This document shows, piece after piece, positions 15,988 to 24,717 of a stretch of 64,000 nucleotides of DNA. Within the stretch, counting starts at the first letter, position 1, and each line of letters begins with the position of its first letter. Below the pieces are notes generated by a model that saw nothing but the letters and a program-made list of their open reading frames with translations, made no database searches and was not told where the DNA came from. The stretch is from Nonomuraea pusilla (GTDB taxonomy: Bacteria > Actinomycetota > Actinomycetes > Streptosporangiales > Streptosporangiaceae): NCBI RefSeq assembly GCF_900109355.1, contig NZ_FOBF01000006.1:363969-427968 (forward strand), read 5' to 3'. The translations under genes were made by a program, and so were the position numbers.

Positions 15988-18024
15988 ATGCGTGGCCTAC
16001 GGGCGTCCTCAGTCGTTCTCGTCCTCGTCCTCTCGACGTTCGTGGCCGCGGAGCCGTCGTCACCGGCGGTCGCCGGGCCGGCCGACCCCGAGCCCGCCTC
16101 GCTCGTCACGCTCTCCGTGCCCGACGTCGCCGCCATGGAGCGGCTCGTCGGGTCCGGCGCCGACCTGACCGAGCGGATCAGGCCGCAGCCCGACGGCAGC
16201 ATCCAGGTGGACGCCGTCGTCACGCCCGCCCAGCTCGCCGCCCTGCGGCCGCTCGGCGCCACCCTCGCGGGCGAGGCCACGGCCCCGTCGCGGCCCCAGC
16301 GCAGAGGCGCCGCCGCCCAGGACCAGATCGTCATCGAGCGGGCCGTGTGGTTCGAGTCCCGCGACGGCTACTTCCTGTCGGTCGAGGCGTCGAGCAGCGC
16401 GGGCGCCGACGCGGCGCTCACCGTGACGTGGAAGGGCAGGAAGGGCGCCACCGGGCAGGCCGACCTCGTGCCGTACGTGGACGCGGGCGCCTACCTGGGG
16501 CACCAGCTGAACGCGCCCGTGCCCGCCGCGGACCGGCCCCTCTGGGTGACCGTCACCTCCGCCGGCGGCGGCACGGCCGAGGCGCGGGTCGAGGAGTGGC
16601 CGGGCGGCGAGCGGCCCGACCGCCACGGCAGCGGCTACCAGAAGGACTTCGTCAGCCACTACATGACCCCGGCGCAGCTCAACGAGCGGGTCAAGGACCT
16701 GCACCGGCGCTTCCCCGACCTGACCGACGTCATCGAGCTGCCCTACCTCACCAACGGCTACCGGCGCCACGCCCAGGCCCTGATCGGCACGCCGCCGGGG
16801 GCGGCCGTCGTCGTCACCTCCGACGCGTACGGCTCGGAGGGCGGCAACGACCTCGCCGTCGAGCTGGTGAACCCCGGCGCGCCCGGTCGCCCGCTCGCCG
16901 TCACCGCGAACGGCAAGATCATCACGGTGAGCCTGGCGACCGACGCCTCGGGAGCGCCCTCCAGCACCGCCGCCCAGGTCGCCGCCGCGATCAACGCCGC
17001 GCCCGGCCTGCCGGTCAAGGCGGCGACGTACCGCACCGACCCCGGCGCCGGCGTCCTCGCGCCCGTGCCGCCGACCCAGCTCAGCGACTTCCTCAAGGCC
17101 CCCGCCGACGTCTCCCGCGCCCCCGCCAGGGTGCTGGCCCTGCGCATCGGCGAGCACCGCGACGGCACCCGCCCCGGCGTCCTCGCCTACGCCCAGGAGC
17201 ACGCCAGGGAGTGGGTGACCCCGCTCGTCACCGTCGAGGCCGCCGAGCGGCTGCTGCGCAACCACGCCGCCGACCCGGCCACCCGCAGGCTGCTGCGGCG
17301 CACCGACCTCTTCATCGTGCCGACCGTCAACCCCGACGGCGCGAACTACAGCTTCTACGACTTCAACAGCCAGCGGAAGAACATGACGAACCACTGCCCG
17401 GCGCAGCAGTCCGACCCGGCGCTGCGCAACACCTGGGGCGTGGACGTCAACCGCAACTACGCCGTGGGCTCCCTGACCGACGGGTACGTCGGCGCGTCGG
17501 CCAACTGCCAGGGCGGCACGTACGCCGGGCCGTCCGAGCACTCCGAGCCCGAGAGCCGCAACGTCATGTGGCTGGCCCAGAGGTACCGCAACATCAAGTT
17601 CGCCATGAACGTGCACAGCTACGGCGGCTACTTCATGTGGCCGCCCGGGGCGTACAAGCTCGACGGCCGCGTCACGCTGCCGAGGCCCACCTCCGAGCAG
17701 GAGGCGTACTTCATGCGCTCGGCCAGGACGATCGAGCGGGCCATCGCCGCCGAGCGGGGCACCGTCACCTGGCCGCAGCAGACCGGGCCCGTCACCGACG
17801 TGCTGTACTCCGCCGCCGGCAACTCCGCCGACGAGCTCTGGTACGACTTCGGCGTCTTCGGCTGGGACTTCGAGGTCGGCAGCGACCTGTGGAACCCGGA
17901 GAAGCGGACGTGGGAGGGCGTGGGCTTCCAGCCGCCGTTCAGCGAGGGGCACGCCGAGGCCATGGAGTTCGCCTCCGGCCTCATCGCGCTGATCGGCGTC
18001 GCCGCCGACTACAGGGAGCCGTGA
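15988..18024 (+). CDS. secreted M14 zinc carboxypeptidase
   Basis: 678 residues. I chose the ATG at 15988, since GGAGGAG lies 4 nt before it; an in-frame ATG at 15976 sits on the ribosome site itself. Signal peptide about 1-30. An N-terminal prodomain-like region (to about 215) precedes the peptidase. Zinc ligands are visible as EHARE (His near 405, Glu near 408) and NVHSYGG (His near 541), with the catalytic Glu in DFEVGSD near 628. An insertion of roughly 110 residues follows the first strands (about 270-380). The final codons and stop belong to a 29-bp tandem repeat. It is followed in the same direction by a second M14 gene. Confidence 0.92.
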   Translation: MRGLRASSVVLVLVLSTFVAAEPSSPAVAGPADPEPASLVTLSVPDVAAMERLVGSGADLTERIRPQPDGSIQVDAVVTPAQLAALRPLGATLAGEATAPSRPQRRGAAAQDQIVIERAVWFESRDGYFLSVEASSSAGADAALTVTWKGRKGATGQADLVPYVDAGAYLGHQLNAPVPAADRPLWVTVTSAGGGTAEARVEEWPGGERPDRHGSGYQKDFVSHYMTPAQLNERVKDLHRRFPDLTDVIELPYLTNGYRRHAQALIGTPPGAAVVVTSDAYGSEGGNDLAVELVNPGAPGRPLAVTANGKIITVSLATDASGAPSSTAAQVAAAINAAPGLPVKAATYRTDPGAGVLAPVPPTQLSDFLKAPADVSRAPARVLALRIGEHRDGTRPGVLAYAQEHAREWVTPLVTVEAAERLLRNHAADPATRRLLRRTDLFIVPTVNPDGANYSFYDFNSQRKNMTNHCPAQQSDPALRNTWGVDVNRNYAVGSLTDGYVGASANCQGGTYAGPSEHSEPESRNVMWLAQRYRNIKFAMNVHSYGGYFMWPPGAYKLDGRVTLPRPTSEQEAYFMRSARTIERAIAAERGTVTWPQQTGPVTDVLYSAAGNSADELWYDFGVFGWDFEVGSDLWNPEKRTWEGVGFQPPFSEGHAEAMEFASGLIALIGVAADYREP

Positions 18025-18111
18025 GCCGGCCCCCGACCACGAGGAACGGCGAGCCGGCCCGCCGGCCGCGAGGAACGGCGAGCCGGTCCGCCGACCACAG
18101 GAAGCCGTGAG
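18002..18111. repeat. 29-bp tandem repeat straddling the M14 stop codon
   Basis: About 3.8 imperfect copies: 18002-18030, 18031-18058, 18059-18087 and 18088-18111, each like CCGCCGACCACGAGGAACGG followed by CGAGCCGGC. The first copy contains the end of the coding region, ADYREP and TGA. The rest fill the gap to the next gene. Confidence 0.85.
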
Positions 18112-18135
18112 TCCACCCGTCGAAGGAGAGCGTCC

Positions 18136-20757
18136 TTGCGCCTGTCCAAACCCCTGTCACCCCTGTTCGGAGCCGCCGTCGCGGCCGCCCTCCTCGTGCC
18201 GCCCCTGCTCGTCCAGCCGGCGGCGGCCGACCCCGCCGCCCCGCCGTCGCCCGCCGTCCGCGACTTCGGCAACGGGCCCGAGCGCAACGAGGAGGCGGCC
18301 GGCGACCCCGGGCAGGCCGCGTCCGCGCTGCGGGCCGCCACGCCCGACGACCCCGCCCGCCACCCGTTCTTCCACGACCGCGACCGCGGCTACCCCAGGC
18401 GGACCGAGCTGCCCGTGCCCGCCGAGAACACCGCCGACGCCTCGATCAAGCTGGGCCTGGTGCCGTACCACGGCATCGCGCCCAGGCTGAACGAGCTGCA
18501 GCGGCTCGGCGACCGCGTCAGCGTCGAGGTCATCGGCCGCTCCCACCAGGGCAGGGACCTCTACCTCGTCACCGTGACCGCGCCCGAGAGCCGCGCCGAG
18601 GCGCGCGAGCAGCGCCGCATCCGCGAGCGCATCGAGAACGACCCGGCCGCCGCCGCCCGCGACCGCGGCCTGGCCGCCCGCTACAAGGCGCCCGTCTTCG
18701 TCAACGGCAACATCCACGGCAACGAGTGGGAGGGCACCGACGCCATCCTGCGCGTCGTCGAGGAGCTGGCCACCAGCACCGATCCCGCCGTCACCCGCCT
18801 GCTCGACCGCACCCGGCTGTACTTCAACGTCACCGCCAACCCCGACGGCCGCTTCAACGGCGTGCGCGCCAACGGCGCCGGCTTCGACATGAACCGCGAC
18901 TTCGTCACCGCCTCCCAGCCCGAGGTGCGGGCCATGCGCCAGGTGATGATCGACACGCAGCCCGTCGTCATGCTCGACCTGCACGGCTACGTCAACGGCA
19001 CGCTCATCGAGCCCACCACGCCGCCCCACGGCGCCAACTACGAGTACGACCTGTTCATCAGGAACGCCTACGCCAACGCCCTCGGCATGGAGGCCGCCGT
19101 CAAGGCCCTCGGCCACACCGTCGAGAAGGACGGCGTCCACCCGCCGCAGATCCCGTTCCGCGACTCCGACGAGGGCTGGGACGACTGGCCGCCCATCTTC
19201 ACCCCGCAGTACGCGCCGTTCCAGGGCGCCGTCGCCGCGCACACCGTGGAGATCCCGCTGCGGGTCAACGGCTCCGACTACACCCAGCAGCCCGTCGAGG
19301 AGCTGCGCCGCCGCTCCTCGATCAACACCGCCGTCGCCGCCGCCGCGATCAGGGCGACGTACGCGTTCGCCCGAGACCGGCACGACGCGCTCGTCGCCGA
19401 CCAGATCGAGATGTTCCGCAGGGGCGCGGCGGGCGAGCCGGCCAGGGAGGTGCCGCTCGGCACCGTCCCCGGTTTCGGTCCCGAGGACGTCTACACCACC
19501 ACCTACCCGCGCGCCTACGTGATCCCGGCCGGTTCGGGGCAGCGCTCCGCCACGGCCGCCGCCCGCCTCGTCGACCACCTCGTGGCCAACGACGTCCGGG
19601 TGGAGCGGGCGACGCGGCCGTTCCGCGCGGGCGGGGCCTCCTACCCGGCCGGGTCGTACGTGGTGGACATGCACCAGCCCAAGCGCGGGCTGGCCAACGT
19701 GATGCTGGAGCGCGGCGCCGACATCTCGCCGCGGGTGGACGCCATGTACGACATCTCCGGCTGGAGCCACGCCCTGCTGTGGGGCGCCACCGTCGACGCC
19801 GTCACCTCGGGCACGCTGCGCGTCGCCGCCGAACCGGTCGCCGCCGCCGCCCCCACCGGGTCGCTGCCGCGCACGTCGGGGCCGCTCGCCATGAAGGTCA
19901 CCGACGCCAAGGAGGTGCGGGCGCTCAACGACCTGCTCGCCCAGGGCGTCCAGGTGAGCTGGACCGGCGACGGCTCCGCCGTGCTGCCCGCCTCCGCCCG
20001 CGACGCCGCCCGCACCGCCGCCGAACGGTACGGGGTCGCGTTCACCCCCGCCGGGAACGCGGCGGGCACGCCGCTCGCGCCGGTGCGCATCGCCGCGGCG
20101 GCGTCCGCCGACGAGCTGTTCACGCTGCGCGAGATGGGCTTCGACGTCACCCCCGTCTCCACCGCCGCGCTCAACGCCGGGTTCGACTGGAGCGGCGTGG
20201 ACGTCCTGTACGTCTCCAGCGGGCTCAGCCACGCCGCGCTCACCCCGCAGGCCAGGGCGGCGCTGGAGGCGTTCCTCGCCACCGGCGGCGTGGTCGGCAG
20301 GGGCGCCACCGGGTCGGCCTTCAACGCCGCCGCCGGGCTGCTCACCGCCACCTCCGTCGCCGGCCGGTCCGACGCCAACGGCGTCGTCCGGGTGACGTCC
20401 CCCGGCACGGCCGTCGGGGGCGGCGCGCCGGACCACTCGTTCGTCTACTCGCCGCGCTGGTTCACCGGGCTCGGGGCCGAGGTGACGGTCGAGCAGGCGT
20501 ACGCGGCGGACGGGCCGCTCGTCGCCGGGCACTGGCGGGCCCGCACCGACGGCACCGGGGGCGGCCAGGAGGACGCGCGCGGCCAGGCCGCCGTGATCAG
20601 CGGCAGGGACGAACGCGGCGCGGCCGTGGTGCTGTTCGGCACCGAGCCGCTGTTCCGCAACCACCCGAAGGGCCTGTTCCCGCAGGTGGCCAAGGCCCTG
20701 TACTGGTCGTCGGCGGTGCCGGCCACCGCCCGCGACACCCAGCCCGCCCCCCGCTGA
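18136..20757 (+). CDS. secreted M14 family metallopeptidase, long C-terminal region
   Basis: 873 residues from a TTG start with GGAGAG 6 nt upstream; no ATG or GTG fits as well. Signal peptide 1-32. The peptidase domain (about 90-410) has NIHGNEWEG (His near 194, Glu near 197), DLHGY (His near 281) and HTVEIPL (catalytic Glu near 371). About 450 further residues include an alpha/beta portion (VDVLYVSSGLSHAAL, LATGGVVGRGATG) reminiscent of a glutamine-amidotransferase-like lid domain. It is probably an exopeptidase or peptidoglycan-peptide amidase. It shares orientation with the preceding M14 gene, perhaps as an operon, and a strong hairpin follows. Confidence 0.9.
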   Translation: MRLSKPLSPLFGAAVAAALLVPPLLVQPAAADPAAPPSPAVRDFGNGPERNEEAAGDPGQAASALRAATPDDPARHPFFHDRDRGYPRRTELPVPAENTADASIKLGLVPYHGIAPRLNELQRLGDRVSVEVIGRSHQGRDLYLVTVTAPESRAEAREQRRIRERIENDPAAAARDRGLAARYKAPVFVNGNIHGNEWEGTDAILRVVEELATSTDPAVTRLLDRTRLYFNVTANPDGRFNGVRANGAGFDMNRDFVTASQPEVRAMRQVMIDTQPVVMLDLHGYVNGTLIEPTTPPHGANYEYDLFIRNAYANALGMEAAVKALGHTVEKDGVHPPQIPFRDSDEGWDDWPPIFTPQYAPFQGAVAAHTVEIPLRVNGSDYTQQPVEELRRRSSINTAVAAAAIRATYAFARDRHDALVADQIEMFRRGAAGEPAREVPLGTVPGFGPEDVYTTTYPRAYVIPAGSGQRSATAAARLVDHLVANDVRVERATRPFRAGGASYPAGSYVVDMHQPKRGLANVMLERGADISPRVDAMYDISGWSHALLWGATVDAVTSGTLRVAAEPVAAAAPTGSLPRTSGPLAMKVTDAKEVRALNDLLAQGVQVSWTGDGSAVLPASARDAARTAAERYGVAFTPAGNAAGTPLAPVRIAAAASADELFTLREMGFDVTPVSTAALNAGFDWSGVDVLYVSSGLSHAALTPQARAALEAFLATGGVVGRGATGSAFNAAAGLLTATSVAGRSDANGVVRVTSPGTAVGGGAPDHSFVYSPRWFTGLGAEVTVEQAYAADGPLVAGHWRARTDGTGGGQEDARGQAAVISGRDERGAAVVLFGTEPLFRNHPKGLFPQVAKALYWSSAVPATARDTQPAPR

Positions 20758-20766
20758 CCCACGCCG

Positions 20767-20800
20767 GGCCGGCCCGCCTCCTGCAGGAGACGGGCCGGCC
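20767..20800. terminator. hairpin terminator after the M14 pair
   Basis: GGCCGGCCCG (20767-20776) pairs perfectly with CGGGCCGGCC (20791-20800). The loop is itself a 12-bp palindrome, CTCCTGCAGGAG. It starts 9 bp after the stop. No U-tract is seen, as usual in actinomycetes. The remaining 220 bp to the next gene hold no other feature except an AT-richer patch near 20887-20925 that may be its promoter. Confidence 0.75.
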
Positions 20801-21022
20801 GTCATCGGACGGCAGGTCGAGAGTTCGGTCCTGCCACGGCGTCCGGAATCGCAGCCGTCCCCGGCCGTCCCAGGACCGTGGGACGTATGCTGGGTAATGG
20901 TACAAATCGGACAATTGCCCATGGTCGCGACGGGGGATCGCGAGCCGCCGGGCTCCGTCCCGCTCGACGACGCGGCCACCCGGGCATCCGAATCGGCAGG
21001 CCTCGTCAAGGGGGAGGCGGTC

Positions 21023-21727
21023 ATGAACGAACGATCCTGGGAACGCATCGGGGCGGCCAGCGGGCTGGCGGCGGCCGTGCTGCTGCTGGTCGCGCTGCTG
21101 ATGGTGCCCAACCCGCCGGGCCTCGACGCGTCCGCCGTCGCCATCGTCGGCTACCTCGGCATGAGACGGGCGGCCGTGCTCACGGCGGCCCTGCTGATGG
21201 GGCTGGCCGTGGTGGCCTTCCTCTGGTTCATCTCGCACCTGCGCCACGTGCTCCAGCGGGCCGAGGGCGGCGCCGAGGCGTTCTCGCCCGTCGTCCTGGT
21301 GTCCGGCGTCAGCCTGGCGACCATGACCGCGCTGGCCATGGTCCCGATGACCGCCCTGGCCACCCTCGCCACCCGGCCCATCGGCGTCGGCGAGCTCGGG
21401 GTGGCCCGCGTCCTGTACGCCGTGCACATGCTCGCGGTCGGCCCGATCGGCCTGCTCGTGGCGCTGTTCGCGGCCAGCGCGGGCGCGGCCATGGTGCGCC
21501 GCGAGCTCGCCGGGCCGTGGCTCGGCTGGGCCGGCATGGTGGTGGCGCTGATCGGCCTCATCACCGGGTTCGCCGGGTTCCTCGCCGCGCCGTCGGCGTT
21601 CACGATGGTGATGACCTCCATCATGGGCTTCGCGTTCCTGCTGTGGATCGGCGTCGCGTCGCTGGCCATGCTCGTCCGGCCCGAGGTGGAGCACAAGGCG
21701 GCCGTCCGCGGCGTCTTCGCCCACTGA
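21023..21727 (+). CDS. integral membrane protein, unknown function
   Basis: 234 residues from the ATG at 21023, with AAGGGGGAGG 5 nt upstream; the open frame to 20897 is not supported by a ribosome site. At least six hydrophobic helices are evident (about 13-33, 47-70, 88-112, 128-155, 166-188, 196-215). The overall look resembles DUF4386-like or uncharacterised six-helix actinobacterial proteins, but I do not recognise the family firmly. It is isolated between terminators. Confidence 0.75.
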   Translation: MNERSWERIGAASGLAAAVLLLVALLMVPNPPGLDASAVAIVGYLGMRRAAVLTAALLMGLAVVAFLWFISHLRHVLQRAEGGAEAFSPVVLVSGVSLATMTALAMVPMTALATLATRPIGVGELGVARVLYAVHMLAVGPIGLLVALFAASAGAAMVRRELAGPWLGWAGMVVALIGLITGFAGFLAAPSAFTMVMTSIMGFAFLLWIGVASLAMLVRPEVEHKAAVRGVFAH

Positions 21728-21751
21728 GAGCCGGGACGCTCCGGCGGCACG

Positions 21752-21783
21752 CCGGTGCCGCCCGCGCGCGCGGGCGGCACCGG
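21752..21783. terminator. 32-bp perfect palindrome, bidirectional terminator
   Basis: A self-complementary run from CCGGTGCCGCCCG to its mirror CGGGCGGCACCGG, with a CGCGCG centre. It lies between two convergent genes (stops at 21727 and 21837), so it can serve both. Confidence 0.75.
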
Positions 21784-21836
21784 GACTCTGGTACTGGGAT
21801 GCCGGGCGGCCGGTGGTGGCCGCCCGGGTGCCCGGG

Positions 21837-22550
21837 TCAGAGCCGGTCGAGGATGGCGCGCATCTGCTCGACCTCGGCCTGCTGCGCCGACTCGATGGCG
21901 TCGGCCAGCTTCTTGGCCCCGGCGTCCGCGCCCTGGGCCCGCTCGGTCCTCGCCATCTCGATCGCGCCCTCATGGTGCGCGATCATCATCTGGACGAACT
22001 TCTCGTCGAACGCGGCGCCCTTGGCCTTCTTCAGCAGGTCCATGTCCGCGTCGGACATCATGCCGGGCATGCCGTGCCCCATGTGCCCGGCGCCGCCGGC
22101 CGACTCGGGCCTGCCCCACGTCTCCAGCCAGCCCCGCATGGTCTCGATCTCCGGGTCCTGCGCGGCCTTGATCGTGGCCGCCAGCTTCTTGACCTCGGGA
22201 TCGGCGGCCCGCGTGGCGGCCAGGTCCGCCATCTCGACGGCCTGCCGGTGGTGGGGGATCATCATCTGCGCGAACATCACGTCGGCGTCGTTGAAGGACG
22301 CCGACGGCTGGGCGGCGTCCGTCCCGGCGGCGGGCGACGTCGCCGCGGCGCTGGCGGGCGTGCTCTCCCCGGCGGGGGCCGCGGTGCCGCTGCCGCCGCA
22401 GGCGGTCAGGAGGACGAGCGCGCCGGCTCCGGCGGCGATCGCGGACGAGATCCGCAGAACGGCCGCTCGGCCCGCCTGAGCGCTGGGCCGGTCGGTGGCG
22501 CGGGCAGTGGCGCGAGCAGTGACGCGGTCGGTGGAACGGTTGATGGACAT
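21837..22550 (-). CDS. DUF305 lipoprotein
   Basis: 237 residues from the ATG at 22550 (GGGAG 9 nt upstream). The lipoprotein signal ends in LVLLTACGG, so Cys is probably lipidated. Two DUF305 halves are visible, each with the His-rich helix: MMIPHHRQAVEMA and MMIAHHEGAIEMA, separated by a Met/His loop (GHMGHGMPGMMSD). Such ferritin-like four-helix proteins are often found with copper or metal stress genes and may bind copper. The neighbour upstream in the same direction, 65 bp away, is a DUF6153-like protein, a pairing that I recall as common in actinomycetes. Confidence 0.9.
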   Translation of the reverse strand: MSINRSTDRVTARATARATDRPSAQAGRAAVLRISSAIAAGAGALVLLTACGGSGTAAPAGESTPASAAATSPAAGTDAAQPSASFNDADVMFAQMMIPHHRQAVEMADLAATRAADPEVKKLAATIKAAQDPEIETMRGWLETWGRPESAGGAGHMGHGMPGMMSDADMDLLKKAKGAAFDEKFVQMMIAHHEGAIEMARTERAQGADAGAKKLADAIESAQQAEVEQMRAILDRL

Positions 22551-22615
22551 GGTTGGGTGAACTCCCGTTGACGATGTCTGCATGGCCTTCGCTGTCGTTT
22601 CGAGCAGCGAGCGGC

Positions 22616-23596
22616 CTATATGCGCAGCACCGACACGCGAGTGAGCCGGATGCCCATGCCGCGGGGCGGCGGACGGGCGACGGGGCCGCCGGAGGGCCGC
22701 GTCCCGGCGGCGGTGGCGGCATCCAGCCGTCCCCGCACGTACGCGGCGGCGAGCAGCGGCAGGAGCAGCGAGGTCAGGACGGCCAGGCACACCGCGGCGG
22801 GATCGAGGTCAGGCAGCCGATGCCCGGACCGCCACTCGCCCCGGAAGCCACCCGCCGCCACCTCCCCCGAACGCCCCTCACCCACCGCACCCGCAGCCCC
22901 GACCTCGCCGCCCGCCACCTCGACGGTCCCCATCTCGCCGCCCGCCATCCCGACGGTGCCCGTCTCGATGGTGCCCATCGTGACGGCCGCCACCGCACGC
23001 CCCGTCCGCAGAGCCGCAGCCCCCGCCTCCACCAGCACGCCCTGCACGGGCATCCCCGGGAAGAAGACACTCAGGACGGCGCGCACGGGCGTCCCTTGGA
23101 GGGAGGTGCTCAGGGTGGCGGGCTCGGGCGTCCCTTGGAGGGGGGCGCTCAGGGCGGCGGGCACCGGCGTCCCTCCGAGAGAGCCGCTCCGAGCCGTGTG
23201 CGCGGGCGTCCCGTGGAGGGGGGCGTTCAGGGCGGCGGGAGTGGGAGCCGCTTGGAGATAGGCGCTCCATGCGGTGCGCACGGGCGTCCCCTGGAGGGAG
23301 GTGCTCAGGGCGGCGGGCTCGGGCGTCGTTCGGAAGGAGGTGCCTGGGATGGTGGTCGTGCGGGGAAGGGCGGCGGCGGGGGGCGTGCCGGGGGCGCCGC
23401 CCGTCCGGGAGGACAGGCCGGCGTGCGCCGGTGCGGCGGTGGAGGGGCCGTCGTGGGAGCCGGCGTGGGCCCTGGCATGAGAGCCGGCGTGGCCGAGGGT
23501 GTGCATGCCCCACACGCCGGTCACGAGCAGGACGAGCAGCGCGAGCAGCAGCCAGCGCGGCACGCCGCGCGCCGCGCCCAACGCTCCTCCGCCCAT
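22616..23596 (-). CDS. DUF6153-like membrane protein with 13-residue repeats
   Basis: 326 residues from the ATG at 23596 (GGGGACGG overlaps closely upstream). The N-terminal helix (WLLLALLVLLVTGVWGMHTLGH) and the short C-terminal tail after a second helix (CLAVLTSLLLPLLAAAYV ... VSVLRI) resemble DUF6153 proteins, which are normally about 130-150 residues. Here the middle is expanded by eight 13-residue units (about residues 90-193), followed by Gly/Glu/Met-rich sequence. It precedes the DUF305 gene in a likely operon. The family call is by memory of its ends, so moderate. Confidence 0.65.
   Translation of the reverse strand: MGGGALGAARGVPRWLLLALLVLLVTGVWGMHTLGHAGSHARAHAGSHDGPSTAAPAHAGLSSRTGGAPGTPPAAALPRTTTIPGTSFRTTPEPAALSTSLQGTPVRTAWSAYLQAAPTPAALNAPLHGTPAHTARSGSLGGTPVPAALSAPLQGTPEPATLSTSLQGTPVRAVLSVFFPGMPVQGVLVEAGAAALRTGRAVAAVTMGTIETGTVGMAGGEMGTVEVAGGEVGAAGAVGEGRSGEVAAGGFRGEWRSGHRLPDLDPAAVCLAVLTSLLLPLLAAAYVRGRLDAATAAGTRPSGGPVARPPPRGMGIRLTRVSVLRI
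23018..23329. repeat. eight 39-bp in-frame tandem units
   Basis: 312 bp of 39-bp units encode 13-residue repeats such as GTPVRTAWSAYLQ, GTPVPAALSAPLQ, GTPEPATLSTSLQ and GTPVRAVLSVFFP. Frame is kept through all eight, although the units differ, which suggests selection for length or composition. Confidence 0.9.
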
Positions 23597-23639
23597 CCGT
23601 CCCCGCCCGAACGCCCGATCCTGAACCGCGTCCCATGCT

Positions 23640-23935
23640 AGGGCGGCGCGTCGTCGCCCCCGGAACCGGAGGCCCGCGCCCCGGCGTCCCGACTGCCCTT
23701 GCCCTGCACCGGGCCCTGCACCGGGCCCTGCACCGGGCCCTGCACCGGGCCCCACACCGGGCCCTGCCGGACGCCCGGGTCGCACCGCCCGGCTCTCCCG
23801 AGCGCCATACCGCCCGGCTCTCCCGAGCGCCGGGCCGCCTGCTTTCCCGACACAGCCGGAACGCCGTGCCGGAAGGCCGTGCCGGAACGTCAGGCACGGA
23901 GCGGTGGGGCCTGAGCGCCAGGCCGGAGCGCCGGG
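23640..23935. repeat. non-coding low-complexity region with 12-bp and ~26-bp repeats
   Basis: No gene is supported here. 23701-23776 holds about six copies of a 12-bp unit GCCCTGCACCGG. 23788-23850 holds two to three copies of a unit with CCGCCCGGCTCTCCCGAGCG. 23860-23930 has shorter CCGGAACG/GCCGTG echoes. It lies between the DUF6153-like start and the end of the methyltransferase gene. Confidence 0.8.
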
Positions 23936-23958
23936 TCAGGGCGGCTTCAGCGCTCGGG

Positions 23959-24606
23959 CTACGGGCGGGTGGCGCGGATGTAGAAGAGCATGACCGGCAG
24001 GTCGCCTTCCTCCTCCACCTGGAACCCGGCCTCCGGCACGATTCCCCCCAGCAGCTCCTTGGGGTTGTGCTGCATGGCGGGCCCGGTCAGCACGTCCATG
24101 ACGCGGGCGAGCAGCGGGTTCGACGGCGGCCGGTACTCGGCGACGAGCAGCCGCCCGCCGGGCCGCAGCACGCGGAACATCTCGCGCAGGGCGGTGCCGC
24201 GCGCGGCCGGCGGCATGTGGTGCACGGCGAGGCTGGAGACGACCACGTCGAAGCTCGCGTCGGGCAGGTCGAGCGCCTGCCCTTCGCCCACGAGGTACGT
24301 GCAGTTGGCCGGGGCGTGCCGGCGCGCGTACTCGACCATCGGCTCGGACGGGTCGATGCCGGTGACGTGCCCTGACGGTCCGATGACGGGGGCGAGGATC
24401 CTCGTCAGGTAGCCGGTGCCGCACCCGACGTCGAGCACGGTGTGGCCGGGCCGCGCCCCGGACAGCATCGCGAGGCGGGTGAAGAGCTCCCGCCTGCGGC
24501 CGAGCAGGCCGAGGTGGGCGGCCACCTCGTACGCCCGGGGGTGGTCGATCGTGCCGCCCTCGTCCTGGTGCTCGGCGTGATCGTGCAGCAGTTTGCCCAG
24601 TCCCAT
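23959..24606 (-). CDS. class I SAM-dependent methyltransferase
   Basis: 215 residues from the ATG at 24606, with GAGGAG 7 nt upstream. Motif I is VLDVGCGTGYLTR, motif II about TGIDPSEPM, with ALDLPDASFDVVVSSLAVHHM and MFRVLRPGGRLLV following: a UbiE/Methyltransf_11 profile. The opening residues include a His/Asp stretch (LLHDHAEHQDEGG). The substrate is unknown. It is divergent from a TetR regulator with an inverted repeat in the shared promoter, so that regulator probably represses it. Confidence 0.92.
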   Translation of the reverse strand: MGLGKLLHDHAEHQDEGGTIDHPRAYEVAAHLGLLGRRRELFTRLAMLSGARPGHTVLDVGCGTGYLTRILAPVIGPSGHVTGIDPSEPMVEYARRHAPANCTYLVGEGQALDLPDASFDVVVSSLAVHHMPPAARGTALREMFRVLRPGGRLLVAEYRPPSNPLLARVMDVLTGPAMQHNPKELLGGIVPEAGFQVEEEGDLPVMLFYIRATRP

Positions 24607-24621
24607 CGGTGGTCTCCTCTC

Positions 24622-24653
24622 GAACAACCTGTTCTGTTATGAATAGTCTGTTC
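24622..24653. promoter_or_regulatory. putative TetR operator between divergent genes
   Basis: GAACA at 24622 and TGTTC at 24649-24653 bracket further CTGTTC copies. The internal CCTGTTCTGTTATGAATAG is AT-richer than its surroundings and lies 16-47 nt before the methyltransferase start. Position and half-sites fit a TetR-family operator for the regulator at 24718. Confidence 0.5.
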
Positions 24654-24717
24654 ACCGCGCGGGCGAGGTCAACCGACACTTCTGCCCAGGTGTGCCGTAC
24701 CGAACAGGAGCCGTGAA

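Noticed and set aside
18157..21144. 995-codon open frame on the minus strand
   Set aside because: Antisense to the second M14 gene, with no domain-like sequence and a Gly/Val/Ala composition typical of shadows.
23701..23776. possible CRISPR array
   Set aside because: Units are 12 bp with no unique spacers; the same reasoning rules out the 29-bp (18002) and 45-bp (58643) arrays, which are head-to-tail without spacers.
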